From contig VTFK01000365.1 in the NCBI GenBank assembly GCA_009617715.1, positions 310,001-374,000 of the forward strand: DNA of 64,000 nucleotides. Reading direction: 5' to 3'. A model generated the notes under the pieces. That model made no database searches and was not told the origin of the DNA. It saw nothing but the letters and a program-made list of their open reading frames with translations. The position numbers and the translations under genes are program-made. Every line of letters begins with the position of its first letter. Positions within the stretch are counted from its first letter, which is position 1. Shown in pieces: positions 1 through 13,503 of the stretch. This DNA comes from Plectrocnemia conspersa. Its lineage: Eukaryota; Arthropoda; Insecta; Trichoptera; Polycentropodidae.

Positions 1-1617
1 TATTTTCAAACATCTGGCACAGACCCACCTATTTTATGCAGCGTTTGCAAAAAATCAAAAATTATTCGTATAAATATAATTTTAAACAAAAAACAACTAC
101 ATGAAAATTTCTCTAGAAATAAAAATTATGGATTAACATTTTTTTTAAAAATCTCGAAAAGAAGCACTAGTAACATATGTGTATTGTAAACTGTAATAAT
201 AGTTTATAATTAATAAAATAGATATCATTGATTCACATACTGATTTCAGTAGCTTAGTAATTCAACCCTTAGTAACTAATTGAGCTAGTATTTTTTATGT
301 TGCAATGGAAGATTGCCAAACAGCAAATTAATAAAATAAATTATCAGTTAAATTTCTACGAAGGTATATTTTGTCATTAATATGTCACTTTTATTCATGG
401 AGTATTTTGAAAAGCACATGATTGAACTTTTAGGCTAAGACTAGACTGGCTAACGAAATTAGCCGAGATATTTATACATCTATTTTTTTTTAAATGCAAA
501 TATATTAACATTAGCAATTTATTAGAATATGATTTTTTACTAAGAAAACATTAATTAGAAAAAAAGGAAAGTGTTAACCTTTTTGTTGCCGAAGTGCAAT
601 ATATTGGTTTTTGCTACTTTGGTGGTCATTATTGATCGTAGATTTAGATACATTTTAAATGTTAAATTATTTTAATATTTAAATTAAATTTTAAATATTT
701 GTTTCTGTAGAAAAATATTTTTTTTTCACACATACATATATTCTTTATTTGTATTAATGTATTACATCGAAATTCAAATATTCATCACAGAAGGGTTAAT
801 TGGTTGCTAAATATGTTATATATGTATGTTCCATAACGTAAATTAAAAAAATAATTTTATAGATTTAGTAAAATCTTTGTTAGAATTCGTTACATGTGTT
901 GATAATATAATTTTAATTAGCGTTTTTCTAATCATATAAATCAGAATCTTTGTTAACATATTTAAACTTATAATCGCAGTTAAATAATGCATATAACTGT
1001 GCGTCAATAAAATTTAACAAAAAACATATACGCGTTAGCGAAAAACCAATAACAAAAATATATTTAATACATTATTAAAATAGTAAAAACGATAATTTCG
1101 TTAAATTATTAAGCTAAATCTTTTTCGTCGTTTTTTAAATAAAAAATTTCACTATTTTTACTCCATAACTATAAGCATTTTCTTAGATTAATCAACGTAA
1201 ATAATATATAAAAAATACAAATGTATTTTATATAACGTCTTAAAAATAAAATTCCAGTTATCTTAAAAAAAACATCTCTCAAACAATAATTCACCTGATT
1301 ATTATGGCTAATTTTAAAAATTGTTTTAATGTCATATTGTGGCACTCAAAGTAAGTACATATATTTTTTGGATGTTGCCACTTAAGATAACTAGTTTAAT
1401 TTAATAAGTATTTTGTCTATCGAAAGCAAATGACCTCATTTTTAATTAGATTATTGTTTATTTGTGGCAAGAACGTAATAAAATGAAATATAATTAATAT
1501 AATAGAGATACACTATTTATGCTAATAACAAATAGCTTTATATATTAGCAAAAATAAAAACAAGTAATTATAATAAAAATATTAGTCAATGATTAGTGCT
1601 TTTTAAACTTTACTTAC
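1..1617. other. AT-rich stretch, probable intron of gene A
   Basis: This lies downstream of gene A exon 2 on the minus strand and would be its second intron if the gene is intact. It is very AT-rich with many short A and T runs. I see no JHBP exon, RNA gene or intact transposon. Confidence 0.5.
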
Positions 1618-4600
1618 TTTAATTTGCTGACCGTGTAGTTACTAGCGCCGAATATTTCGATGTTCTTTAAGTTGATTCTATATCCTGTGGGTCCTGTGCT
1701 GAGAGCTAAGCTGAGTTCGTCTATATTGAATGGTTCAATGGTAGGCATTTTAATTTCAGGAATTCCCTTTGCCAGCCAAGGTTTGAGGTAATTCAAGTCT
1801 TCAGTCAAACATGCCATGAGTTTTGGATCACTCTCTCGACATTGTTTTTTCACGTAGGGTGCTGAAAGAAGTTCAAAGTTAATATAAAATCATCAAAGGA
1901 GCATTAAAAATTTAAATAATATAATGTTGGTAGCTATCTACTGATATTATTTTTATATGATTTCATGAGTAATTTTAGAAAACTACTGTCTTAAAAATTT
2001 TAAAGAATGCGCTATAACGCATCAACCAACTGTCGAGTTAAAAAGGGGTGGGATATGACCATTTGTGGTGCTCCTATTGCTTCACATTCCACTGTGGCGT
2101 TACGCAGTTATAATTCGACAGCGTCTTCAGTGCCTCATTTAACACTTTTCGCGACATTTCATTCTCATTTTATAACCCGTGAATATTACTGTCAAAGTCA
2201 GAAAAACAACTAGTGGACTTTGAATGTCGCGATTTTAAAGCAGAGTGAATTGTAAAATATTTTGTTATAAAATTAGATGATAGAGCATTGTGTTTATTGC
2301 GCGATTCCTTTATGTCTAAAATAATATAAAATATTCATTACTAGCATAAGACACTATATTAACAACGTAGATACTTAATTTTTTTATGAAGTTTGTTTTA
2401 ATTTGACTTTCTGGACCGCCAAGCCTAACATATTTACGATCTGTCCCTTCATAAAATAAATTTGCCGACCTTTGCTTTAGACTCTAGAGAGACCCGATCA
2501 CGTCCCATATGCTTGTAATTGCGGCCAGGACGTCAGCGCTTAAGAACGCTCCAATTGCAAGAGTTATTCTAGTTTTTCAACAAGCTTGATAAACACAAAT
2601 ATGTTTTTAGAGATAGCTACGAAAAGCTGGAAAAATTGATGTGGGATCATATATTTTAGGAGTGCATCATAACTGTTTTTTTTTTTTTTTATATATAATG
2701 CTTTAATTTAAATTTAAATTTTGTGTGAATCTTTAATAATATGTATGTTAAAGGGTGTGTTTATGTATATAAGCGCATGTTTGAGTAGATGTATTTGTAC
2801 AATATATGTAAGTAAATCTAATTTTTTTAAATGGCTAACAGGACGCATTAATAAAATTTATCTTTTCTAAAGATCCTAACGCTTGGGAGTTTTTTCGTAA
2901 GCTATTTGTTGGTTTTGCTACCTGCTCGTGGTTGTGTATTTCGCAATTTTTCTTTATATGATTAACTTAATAACTGGCTTGCTATTGACATGTACGTAGT
3001 AGTAGTTTTTCCTAAAATTTATAACGGTAATCATCTAGTAATTTATTTTTTAACATTCAATTTTTGATACATACATATTAAATTATTTATGCAGTCAAAT
3101 GATTAGTATGATTTATTTGTAATAGTATTTGTGTCATATCTATAATATTAACGGGGTCAGGAGTTTAAATATAAAAAAACCAGGTAATAACAATACTAAT
3201 GTATTGATTCTATACATTACTATCGTTCTCATATTAACATGTTAAATACCTCTTTTTGAACGTATGTAGTTTGTAACACTATTCAAAGTACTATTTTCGC
3301 GATTTCGCAATCATCTCACGATTTGAATTGCATATGCACATATTAGTTCAAAATGTGCAAATAACTTATGGTGCGCTTCTACCACAGAAAGGCCGACAAG
3401 ATTTGACATCAAAAGCGCTCAAGGCGAATGAGTGACTTGGAAATCAGGAGTGATTGTTGGAGAATCATTATATGACGTCTGTGAGCGATTTTCGGTGGAA
3501 ATGCTCAGAAAAACACTTTCTACGCTCGGTCGGCACTTTCTAAACAATTACTGTCGTTCAATTTGGCAAACGTGCGGTCCAAATGCAAACTTATGTAAAG
3601 ATGATAAAAAAAACACGACTACTGCATCGAGTTCATCGGTTCGAAGCGACCTCGGTTCTGGTATAAATGTTTCGTAATATATTAAAATTGGCTGCGGAAT
3701 ACAAAAACGCCGATCCTTGACAATCGCCTTGACCAAGTGGGTCAAGTCCTTCGTTTACAGGAGTTTTCTCCGATTGGAGACATTTTGCAAAACATTATGA
3801 TGATCTTGATTTGAAGGGCAATGCCAGATTTATATTCATTACTATTCAATGGACATCCTAAATAACAAGCACATTACCCTTGTGTTACATCAGCTATTAT
3901 AGACAATGGTTTATCAAATTCAGAATGCATGTATTTATGGCAATGTAAGGAAATAAAACATACATCCTATAAACAGTTCTAACTAAAAACATGTATTAGG
4001 ATAGTTCAGTTTTTAATTTAGTAATTAATATAACGTATAAACAAGGTGAAATAACTTGGTCTAATAAATATGATGAAGGTCTTATTTTTTTAGTAAAAAT
4101 ATATTTACAATTATTAGAATCTTATACAAAATCCAAGGTATTTAACACGTTCTTCTCGTAAAGCTGTTTATCATGCTTAAAACATACCTTAAACATTTAG
4201 AATATGTGTGAAGATGTACTGCTAAATTTCAAATGGTTAGTCTTTAGATTATGCAACATGGAGCATGAATCGTTTCTAATAGAAGATAGATAAGACACCT
4301 AAACTATATATTACAGTATGCTGCTCTTTATATATATACTAAATTAAAAAATACTTAATTTTCGTTAGGTATTTTTTTATTTATTTATTTTTAATGTATT
4401 TTTCATACACCTTTCCTTAATTATAAATATATCATCATTTGACTGTTAAATGCAGTAATTACTGCTTTTAACTGCAGTATAATAAAACATAGACAAATCG
4501 TGACATGTCAATATTGTTCTGACCAAAACAGATCTAAAACTCATTAAAATCAATTCGTCTTGTTAATTATAGTAATTTAAAAATGTACACGTAAATAGAT

Positions 4601-7572
4601 AATACATTTGAAGGACGCATTTTTATGTTTTGCAAATTTTAACGTTTGGTGATTCATACAATTTTAGCTGCCTTTTAGCGCATTTTTCAGATTAGCGTGC
4701 AAATATTTCAATTAGCAGACAATTTTTAGCGTTTCGAAAAATTGAAATAAATAAACACGCATCATGGAAAATATTTGTATGTATAAATTAGTCGATAAAC
4801 AACATTAACTAATATTATTTAAAATAAAATGTATGTATATATCGCAAAAAAGTTATTTTCGAGCCTTTTCAAAGCATCATTATATCGCAAGTAGTTCTTT
4901 ATCTACAGCAATTAATACTGATGATATCAACACTGTTAATATCATTATCCAAGTTATTTATGTATACATATATCACAAAAGTTACTAATTATTTTTCAAG
5001 TAAAATAATAAACTGACCACAATTTATACATAAATAACAATTTTAAAGAAAAATAATCGGGCTTTAGTAATTATTTTAAAAAGCTGCGAATTTATTATAT
5101 ATTATTTCAGTAAACACACGTAGTTGTAAAGAATAGTAAAAAATACAACAATAAAAAAACTACTCATTAATTCATAAAAAAACAGATTATAGAAATAAAC
5201 TTTCTACATCATTAAGTTAATAAAAATGATAATATCATAACAAAAAACATAAGTACAATGATTTAAGTGACTAATACCGAATATAAAGCGCAAAAATCGG
5301 CTTTAAGTGGATACAATATGTATAATATATCAATAATTTTTCAAAAAAAAACTAATGATTTTCATTGGTGAAAAGAAGTGGAAAATTATTTTTCAGTGTA
5401 ATATTCAGATAAATCTTTTAAAAAGTAGTATTATCATTTTTGATATTTCCAACATATTTCCAGTTAAAGTTTTTAAAATTATCTGCAAAATTAATTTTGC
5501 ACAACTACTTGTTTTATAAAATTTATTAAAGCGTATACTTATGCATTTTAAATATTAAAGTTTTTTTCAGCTCTACATTTTAATTATTAATTTCTAAGTT
5601 GCAAAAAAAAAATATAAATCAGACATTTTTTTTAGTAACTACGCGTCAAAAATAACTAAATTTATAAAAAAAACCTATAGCAAAAACCAATTATAAAAAT
5701 AAAAACAATTTTGTTAAAAAAATACCGAACTAAAGTGAAATTTTTATGCAATTAAAAAAGTTATAAATATCTAAAATTTAGCTTAAAAATAATAACATAT
5801 ATTTTATATTCTATATTAAATCATAATGCACAACATTTTTGCCACAAAGATAATAAAAATATAATAATTTTATTGCAGTTGTATGACTTTAGTTTGGCAA
5901 AAAATAATATGATGTGTTGTGCCTTCAAAATAATGAAAGTAATTCTATGTAAATATTGATTAAAACAACTATATTATAAAAATAAAAACGATATAATTGT
6001 AAAAAGCATTTTGAGTATTAAAACAATAATTATGTGACCAAGCAAAATAACCGTTTTTATAGAATTGAATATTAAGAAAAATTCGTAACAATTTTATTAT
6101 CTTTATGATAATTATGTGAAAAAATATCAGTCAAAAGCTAAATTTTCTTATAAAAAATTTTAAAATCACAGTTATAATATTAATGCAAAAACTTTACCCT
6201 AAATTAAAAAAAAGTATTCTATAGTCTATCATAATTAATAATATTTACCAAAATTTATGCCACATATATCATTACCAATAGAGTCCAAAATTTAGTTAAA
6301 AATTTAATAAATTTTTACTATAGCTCATAAAACATCATATCAAAATATTTGCCACAAAAATAAGATATTTTTTTTAATTATTAAAGCAATCCATAATATT
6401 ATTTTATTCGCATTAATAAAATAAAAAACGATATTTAAATCCAAAAATATTTTTTTTTAAGTTAAAAAGCTTTTTCTTTAGAAAAAAAATATAAATAATT
6501 TTCGAGCTAAAAACTTAGCTTTAAATTTAATAAACATAATTTATAATATAGAGAAGTCTATTATAATCAGTACTATATAACAAAAAAATTGTCACAAAGA
6601 TTAATGCAGTTGTACGATATTAAGATATTATTTTTGGGCAATTTTATTTTTGACAAAAACATGTTTATCCTTTTGAATTAATGCAAGTTAATACATATTA
6701 AAGTAGATGTAAATAGTCATTAAAACAACTACAAAAAAAAACATAATTTCAAACGATATTTGTTACAAAATACTGAGCAAAAGTATTTTTTTTATTGAAT
6801 TATAAAAAAAATCATTTTCTATTACACCTCTATTAAACATAACCATAACTATAAATAAAAAAGTCAAACATTATTTTACTATATTTTATATAATAAAAAT
6901 GACACATAAAAAATATTTTTTTGATATAGAGAAAATTAAATTTTTAGTAAGTTTTTTTGACTTAAATTAATAATTATAATCAAGAGCCCAAAACTTTAAA
7001 TAGGTACTATATTTCAGAATATATCATATCAATTATATACAATAAGATTTTAACTACAAAAATGTAGAATTACATGCTGATTACAGCTGTATAATTGTTT
7101 TTAAGATTTAGTTAATTTTATTTTTCAAAAAGGTTAAGATATTCTTATTTAAATATGTATTATTTTATAGTCCATTATAATCAATAATAAATATGGTGAT
7201 ATTTTATCTTTGTTGCAGAAAGTGTATAATTGTATAATACCAATAAAACGTGACTGTATCGAATCAAAGAACGAAAAATTTCTCTTCTAATTATCAATAA
7301 TTAAGAATAACATAAAACCTTATAAGTGCATTTTAAATTAAAATGCTATTTAATTTCTATATATAAAAAGCAATTAGGTACATCTCGACAAAACCATTAC
7401 GTATCAGAGTTATAACAGACGGTAAAAGTTTATAGCGATTAAAGCGATATCTTTCCACTTGCTTTCTAATTCAGAGTAATTTGGTTATTCAAAATGAGAA
7501 CTTACGAGAGTTTTGTGCAGTCAAAGAAGCCACCAGAGCGGACAGAACCAATACGATACACTTAGTAGACAT
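1618..7572 (-). CDS. takeout/JHBP-family secreted protein, gene A (5' part only)
   Basis: Takeout/JHBP proteins are secreted carriers of hydrophobic ligands such as juvenile hormone. Exon 1 (7572 to 7506) encodes a signal peptide, M-S-T-K-C-I-V-L-V-L-S-A-L-V-A, and ends in phase 1 at a strong donor (C|GTAAGT). Exon 2 (1861 to 1618) starts after a CAG acceptor and joins in frame. It carries the family's two N-terminal cysteines (KKQC, then LMACL), the conserved GIPE motif and a segment ending SKLK, then a GTAAGT donor in phase 2. The joined piece is about 103 residues of an expected 240-250. No later exon is recognisable between 1 and 1617, so the gene continues off the left edge or is broken. 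The exon ending at K-L-K in phase 2 matches gene B, which supports paralogy. Gene B has an extra intron before its GIPE motif that is absent here. The exon 1 to exon 2 link over 5.6 kb is inferred from matching phase and strand. Confidence 0.75.
1862..7505 (-). other. 5.6-kb intron 1 of gene A with degenerate repeats
   Basis: The intron is bounded by a GTAAGT donor at 7505 and a TTTCAG acceptor at 1862. From about 5800 to 7240 it is extremely AT-rich and contains recurring phrases, for example a GCCACAAAGATAATA-like block near 5835, 6256, 6345 and 6585, and TGCAGTTGTA(T/C)GA near 5875 and 6603. This suggests an old, decayed tandem or dispersed repeat. A GC-richer patch at about 3360-3900 has no coding frame I recognise. 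Confidence 0.45.
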
Positions 7573-7830
7573 TTTCTTGTTGGTCTTTTCTTTACTCGAG
7601 ACTAGTCGCTGACAAATGTGTCCGCCTCTGTCAGCTAGTAGCAACTGACTGTTCCCCTCGGCTTCGGATCTTCGAGGGATGACACTCACCGGGGATAACC
7701 TTCGAATGGCGATGATCGTTTCGCACACAGCACAGACGCAAATTAGTCCTTTAAAATGCAAAAACAAAAAGTTGGAAAAGGAAAAACTCGCCAATAACTC
7801 TCAAGCAGTTGAACTGTAACGTAGTTTATA
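7573..7830 (-). promoter_or_regulatory. 5' UTR and proximal promoter of gene A
   Basis: A GC-richer block lies directly upstream of the gene A start codon in otherwise AT-rich DNA. On the minus strand it contains an arthropod initiator-like TCAGTT at about 7646-7651, some 75 bases before the ATG. A GGACA element, close to the DPE consensus, lies about 25 bases further on. A strong donor-like GGTGAGT near 7690 could mark an additional 5' UTR exon. The assignment rests on position and motifs only. Confidence 0.35.
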
Positions 7831-8627
7831 ATACTATGATACAAATTTAATCGATTTTTTTAGTTAATAACCTTCATGGGATTCTGAACAACGATATTTT
7901 ATTACGTGAATTGAATTTATAAAATCAATGGTACAAATCATAGTTTTTCATTTGAGAGGTCGTGGTTTCATATCGCTTTTTGAAAGATACAGAATACAGA
8001 ATAACACTTAATAATAATTCGCTTTAATTAATTCTTTATTATAATTTGACTGAAATAATTTTAGTTCTAAACAATTAATATTGATAATAATCTTCTCTAT
8101 AAAATAGGTGCAAAAAATGCTTGATACTTCATAACTAAATTATTGTTTTTGTTGAAGTAGTAATGTATAATTTAGAAATATATTGCTATGATTTTATGCT
8201 GTTATTTTTTACAGCTAGTTATGACGTTGTTAGCTGAATTACACCACTTCCCTTTTTCCGTTATAGTATATTACTTATCTATCAAAATACCCTTTTGCAT
8301 ATATGTTATAATTAAAACATCTGGAGACTTGGCAACGCTCTAACTAAAAACTTATAATTCGAATAACTACAATTCGACTTAATTGGTAACTTTTGGCAAA
8401 GTGTTTTGTTTATTTTGAGTTTGTTTAAATGTTGATTGTTTATTTCTTTAGGTCCATTGGTCCATATTGGTCCTAATCCAACTCAAAAATACGACTGGCA
8501 CGCATGCTTGTATAACGCTGACAAGCAATAAACTATATTACGCTAATAATAAATAATCGCGACAAATTTAGACTTCCAACAATATGTTGAGAATATTCGT
8601 TATTTATTTATGTTTATTAAATCTGCC

Positions 8628-8720
8628 GTTGTAACCTGACAGGCGTAAGCTCAATGAGTTACAATGGCCAAATCTGTACCAACTGAGTAAGTTAATCAGA
8701 CATTATAAATACCTACAAGT
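8628..8720 (+). repeat. Dispersed repeat, copy 1 of a ~95-bp family
   Basis: The stretch shares long, almost collinear sequence with 24334-24428, including GGCGTAAGC, a G(A/C)GTTACAATG block, the block ACCAACTGAGT and the ending ATACCTACAAG versus ATATCTACAAG. The two copies are 15.7 kb apart and in the same orientation. No coding potential or terminal inverted repeat is visible, so the class is unknown. Confidence 0.75.
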
Positions 8721-8797
8721 AAGAATTAACAGCCAGACTGAAAGTCTGAGAATTGGTGACATTGGTGCTCTACAATTTATAATTATAAGATGTCGGT

Positions 8798-8912
8798 TTT
8801 TTTTAATAATAGCGCATTTTTATAAATAAAAGTTGAGTGCCGCTACCGGGGCTTGAACCCGCCACCGCAGAGTTATGAGTCTGAGACGTTACGGACTACG
8901 CTATTCCGTCCT
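8798..8912 (-). repeat. tRNA-derived SINE-like element
   Basis: On the minus strand from 8911 there is a tRNA-like head: an A-box-like TAGCGTAGTCCG, an anticodon-arm-like CAGACTCATAACTCTG (CAT in the anticodon position, Met-like) and a B box GGTTCAAGCCC. A short AT-rich body and a run of eight A residues near 8800 follow. Acceptor and T stems pair poorly, so this is not a functional tRNA gene. It fits a short tRNA-derived SINE or a degenerate tRNA pseudogene. Confidence 0.45.
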
Positions 8913-11900
8913 TATATTCGATATAAATTGGGTAATGGAAATAAACAATGATTCAATACGTCTAAATACAAAATTTTAAGTTTGAGTTAAGATATAAGTT
9001 TTGTACATATCGTAAATCAAAGTCAATACTAAAACGTGCGAGTTAACTCGTCCATGGGGAAATTGGATCACAAAATTTTGTATGTAGTATTTATATTTAT
9101 GGTAATTGTAAGAAAATGACAACATATATAAAATTTAAAACTACTCGTTTTTGCGTTCTAGGTTGTGATTACTAAAAATCTCAAAATAACTTTATTTTGT
9201 ATAGGAAAAATGCATTATTTTGTGTTTGTATAGATCATAAATTATCAAACTTATTTGACTCATCGCCCACTTTTTAACGACAAAATTTATCATTGCCCAC
9301 TTTTGGAAAACTCTATTTCTGTATTATTTAATAATAAATTTTTATTTCATTAAATTTTTAAATTTTAAATAACAAGTTTTAAAATAAAACAACTTAATTA
9401 AATTATTTAATAAAATAAAACAAAATATGCAACATTTTCATTAATATTATTGGCTAATAATAATTGTTTTTTTTTAATAATTATACAGTGCTACTTATAA
9501 AATAGAAAATGCAATATATAATTAATATTTGTTATTTATATTAAATATTTTTCACCCGCGTTTTTGAGAAAAGCGTTAAGCGATTATAAAGGGCAGACCA
9601 TTCATTCAATGAACGAATTCTGCGAATTTCAGTCATAGTAGATACCGCTGATAAACGTTTGATTCACAAATGTTTTTCGAATATGTAAAAGCATTTTTTT
9701 TGTTGAGAAAAAGCGTCTCATTGTCTCGCATTTCGAAACAAAACAGATAAAGGACCATAGTATATTGAGAGAGAAAACAAATTGTTTTTTTCTCAAATTT
9801 CATTCAACGAATAATAAAAAAATATTTTACAAATATTCACATAGTTGAAAAGCGAGCGAATAATTTGAATATTCGATTGTGAACCTTAGTCATGAGTCAC
9901 CAATGAGTAAGTATAAAGCATTTTATATACATTTAGTATAACTGCTGCTCCGACTCATTGTTGCCAACATAGCTCCAGGTTTACTAGCTGTATCCCACCC
10001 ACAAAAATAAACATAACGTTAAAAATGTGCTTTGAAGATGTAAAATCAGGCAAAAATGGTTCGTTTCATTCTTAACGTTCACAGCATTAAAGCAACATTG
10101 ACAAAATGCGTGAGCAGTATTTAGATAAAAACATAAAATAATTATTTTAGCAAAGCAAAAATATTAAAATACAACGCATTTTGCAAAAAATATTAAAAAC
10201 AAAATTTTAAAAAGGGGATCTTATAAAGAAATAAATTGGCGAAAATATAGTTTTATTGTGTAATTATTGTCTTGTTTTGTATTTTGCACTTATTGTTGAA
10301 CTCTGATCTCAAAAAATGTACATAAACACTTGTCTTCGAGTCTACACACGAAACGTGACTTTCATTAAATATAAATATATGTGATATATTTTATATTTTT
10401 CCTTAAATTATTAAGTGAGAGCTATTACCAATATACTTGAACTAACTTTATTTATTTGTTAATAAACGATATTCTTTACTACAGTAAAAAATATAAAACC
10501 AATGTAACTTTAATCTAAATTCAGAGAGAACCAGTAATTCTAGAAAATCAAGATTTGCCAATGCTGTACAACATATTGCATGGTTTAAAATGTAAGCTGA
10601 ATTTAATGTCGAGAATTGAGTAATTATTTACTTTTATATGACTATGGATTTGTTTGATCAATACTATGAAAATTATAAACTATAATAAATAAATTATTAA
10701 AGGTTATTAAATTATACACAATACATTTTCACAATCTATTACGGTAAATATTAAAATACCAAATCTCTTGGTTACCTTCTTTATTGAATTTGTTAATTAG
10801 ATAATTATGTTAAAAATATGAAAATAAAAATGACTGAATGCTGTGAAGGTTTGTATTTAATTAAATTTATATTGTTTTTTGCTCTAAATATATCAAATAT
10901 ACTGCTTAATTTTATTTAATGAAACAATATTATACTTAAGCGTCATAATCGATTAGGTGAATATTTTTTTAAATATAATATTTACAATATTTTTGTATTG
11001 GTTATAAATATTTGGGATAAGATTTATATTTAAAAAAAAAGTTAAAGAATCTTTCGATTTACATTAAGTAACATTATATTGAAAAATGGTTTACAACCAA
11101 TAAAATTTTACTGACTAGAGTCAATTTTATATAATAAATAATTGTAAAAATCTGTTGAAAAAGGTTTTTTGTAAATTGCTTCAAAGAAATTGTTTATTTC
11201 CATTTGCAAGCATAATTTGTTTACTGCGGTTTAGATCTCTACAAATGACGTCTTATAATATTTTTTCCTACGTCTTATAATATTATTCATCTAGTTTTTC
11301 ACAGTTTAAGTAATACAATATAAAAACATTTTTATCATATTTTTTTCCATTGCAAGTTATACATTACAATTACAATATTAGGTAACGTCAAAGAAAAACA
11401 AGAAATGATTAATTAAATTTTATATATACAAAGCCTCTGACCACAATAATTTGTTTATGCCATAATGATTCAAGGTTAAATGTACTTACAGAGTTAAAAT
11501 AAAAACCAATCAAGTAAAACCCTACAATAGCGACGAATGACGCAAAGATCCTCGTCATTAATTGCTTTTTAAAAAGTGACGTAAAATCTGAATGGTTAAT
11601 TACAGAGCTTTAACTACACATAAATGTTACTTGAATAAGAAAAATTTATTACTGTATTTATTTCTTTTACAATACAGGAATCATGCGTGAAAAATTTAGA
11701 AAATAAATGAATAGAAAATATGATCACATTTTCCTTGAAATGAATTTTATTAGATATAGCTGTATTTTTATAAAAGTCTTTTCCTTAAATATGCAAGTGT
11801 CCTTAAGCCAAGGCTCGAAAAACCGATACTTTTCATTTTTACAAACATCCAAACCTTTGAAGAAGAAGGTCGAACGACCGGATTTTACATGGAAAAAAAT

Positions 11901-12189
11901 CACATTCGAACATTGCTAAAGTATATACACTGAATCATGCAAATAAATAAAGACAAATATTTAATTTTGGGCTTAGAGGTCTTACGGTAAGGAAAAAATA
12001 ACATATTTAATGTCAATGTGAGTTTTATATGGGTGTCGTAATTCTTGAATAATATTTGTTAAATGTGAAATGTGCTTGAGATTAAATATATTACCAAGAA
12101 CACTCCTATATTTATTATACATACAGAATGGACTTTAGCATATAAATCTCACTGATAAAAATTTGGTATATCATAGTTCATAGATTCTC

Positions 12190-13330
12190 ATAGAAAATTT
12201 ACTTGAAAAAAAAGAGTATGAAATTGAAATAATTTCTGCATTTTCATTTTTATGTAATATTAACATTTAATGTGCATGGTTATCGTTGTAAGCATTAACG
12301 TCATAAAGCAATTTCAATGGGCACAGCAGCTGTTTTAAAAAAGAATAGAATAAGGACTACAAAGCAACATTATATTTTCTGAATGGGTGCGACTTTTTAA
12401 TTAATACAGACGCCAGAAAAGCTAGTAACAGTTTATATTATAAACTTGTATACATTTCCACATATACGAATTGAAATGGCAGGTCTTACAAGTCGATTTC
12501 TCGGCTGTGATTTCGGTAGAGAGGCTTGGAAACGCAATTGTTTGGTCACGAGATGTCTCTTCTATTATTGTAAAAAATACTGCATGTAGCCTTACTTTCG
12601 AGACGTGTTATTTGTTTGACAAATTCGTTAGAATGACCTCAAAATTATAACAAATTCTACAGGAGGTTTAAATCCCCACACGTAACTATTTCTATATTCT
12701 CAATATTAATAATATTTAGGATATTACTTTACATTTTAAGTTCACAAAACCATTGAAATGGGTTCATTAGCCGTTTAGAAACCGTATAATAAATAATATT
12801 TAATAATTATTATTTATTTTTGTAAGCATCAAGGTTATAAAAACATTGACTCGAAAATATAATTTAAGTTGTTATTGTGTTTCAAGGGCATATAACCACT
12901 GCAATGGGATTGTCAGCCGCATAACCGTATTTAAAAGAAAGAGTGTAAATGGAAAATATTTTAGAATTACTAATTTTTCAATTGACAAAATTGTTTGTGA
13001 TTCAATTCATTTACAAATTTTAAGATCATTTTTGTAAGCATCAGGATTATAAATCCATTGCAATAAGAGCGGCAACTGTTTGTAAAAATAATTATTTACA
13101 ATGAGAAACTATTTGTTAGTGTCATTATTTTAGATTTATTTTTATTGGTCCTTGAAAGAAAGAGTATGAAGTAGATATTTTTGAGGAATTATTAATTTTT
13201 CTATGGCTAGAATGGTTTATGCTATATCAAAATTTACAACTCATCATTTTTGTAAGCTTTAATGTTATAAAAACATTGAAATAGGAACTGCAGCTGTTTG
13301 TAAAAAATATTTAAACGATTTTACTTGAAA
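12190..13330 (+). repeat. Degenerate tandem array, unit about 215 bp
   Basis: Phrases recur in order. TTTTTGTAAGCATCA-like sequence followed by GTTATAAA occurs at about 12820, 13030 and 13249, with a weaker match at 12287. CATTGAAATGGG-like sequence followed by CAGCTG(T)TT occurs near 12314, 12749, 12895, 13057 and 13274. GAAAGAAAGAGTATGAA-like sequence occurs near 12205, 12932 and 13152. Spacing between clear units is 210-219 bp, with one irregular interval. Divergence is high, so the array is old. Confidence 0.65.
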
Positions 13331-13503
13331 GTGTTTGATTTATTTTTATTTTTCTACACTACTAATAGGTCTTAATTTACAATAATTTGGTTGTTATGGT
13401 GTTTTTATTGCGATAAAGAAGTTACATGAATATTCAAGTGAGTGCGCGGTGCTCGAAACGGCGCGCGAGCCCGCCAGAGTCGACAAGAGAGAAAATTCTG
13501 TCA

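Larger units (their letters stand above)
7831..12189. other. Intergenic, AT-rich; mostly no identifiable feature
   Basis: Between gene A and the 12-kb repeat array I see only a 93-bp dispersed repeat (8628-8720) and a tRNA-like SINE (8798-8912), listed separately. The rest is AT-rich sequence without recognisable exons or elements. Confidence 0.5.

Noticed and set aside
8836..8911. Functional tRNA-Met gene
   Set aside because: A and B boxes and a CAT anticodon position are present, but acceptor and T stems do not pair well and an A-rich tail follows. A SINE or pseudogene fits better.
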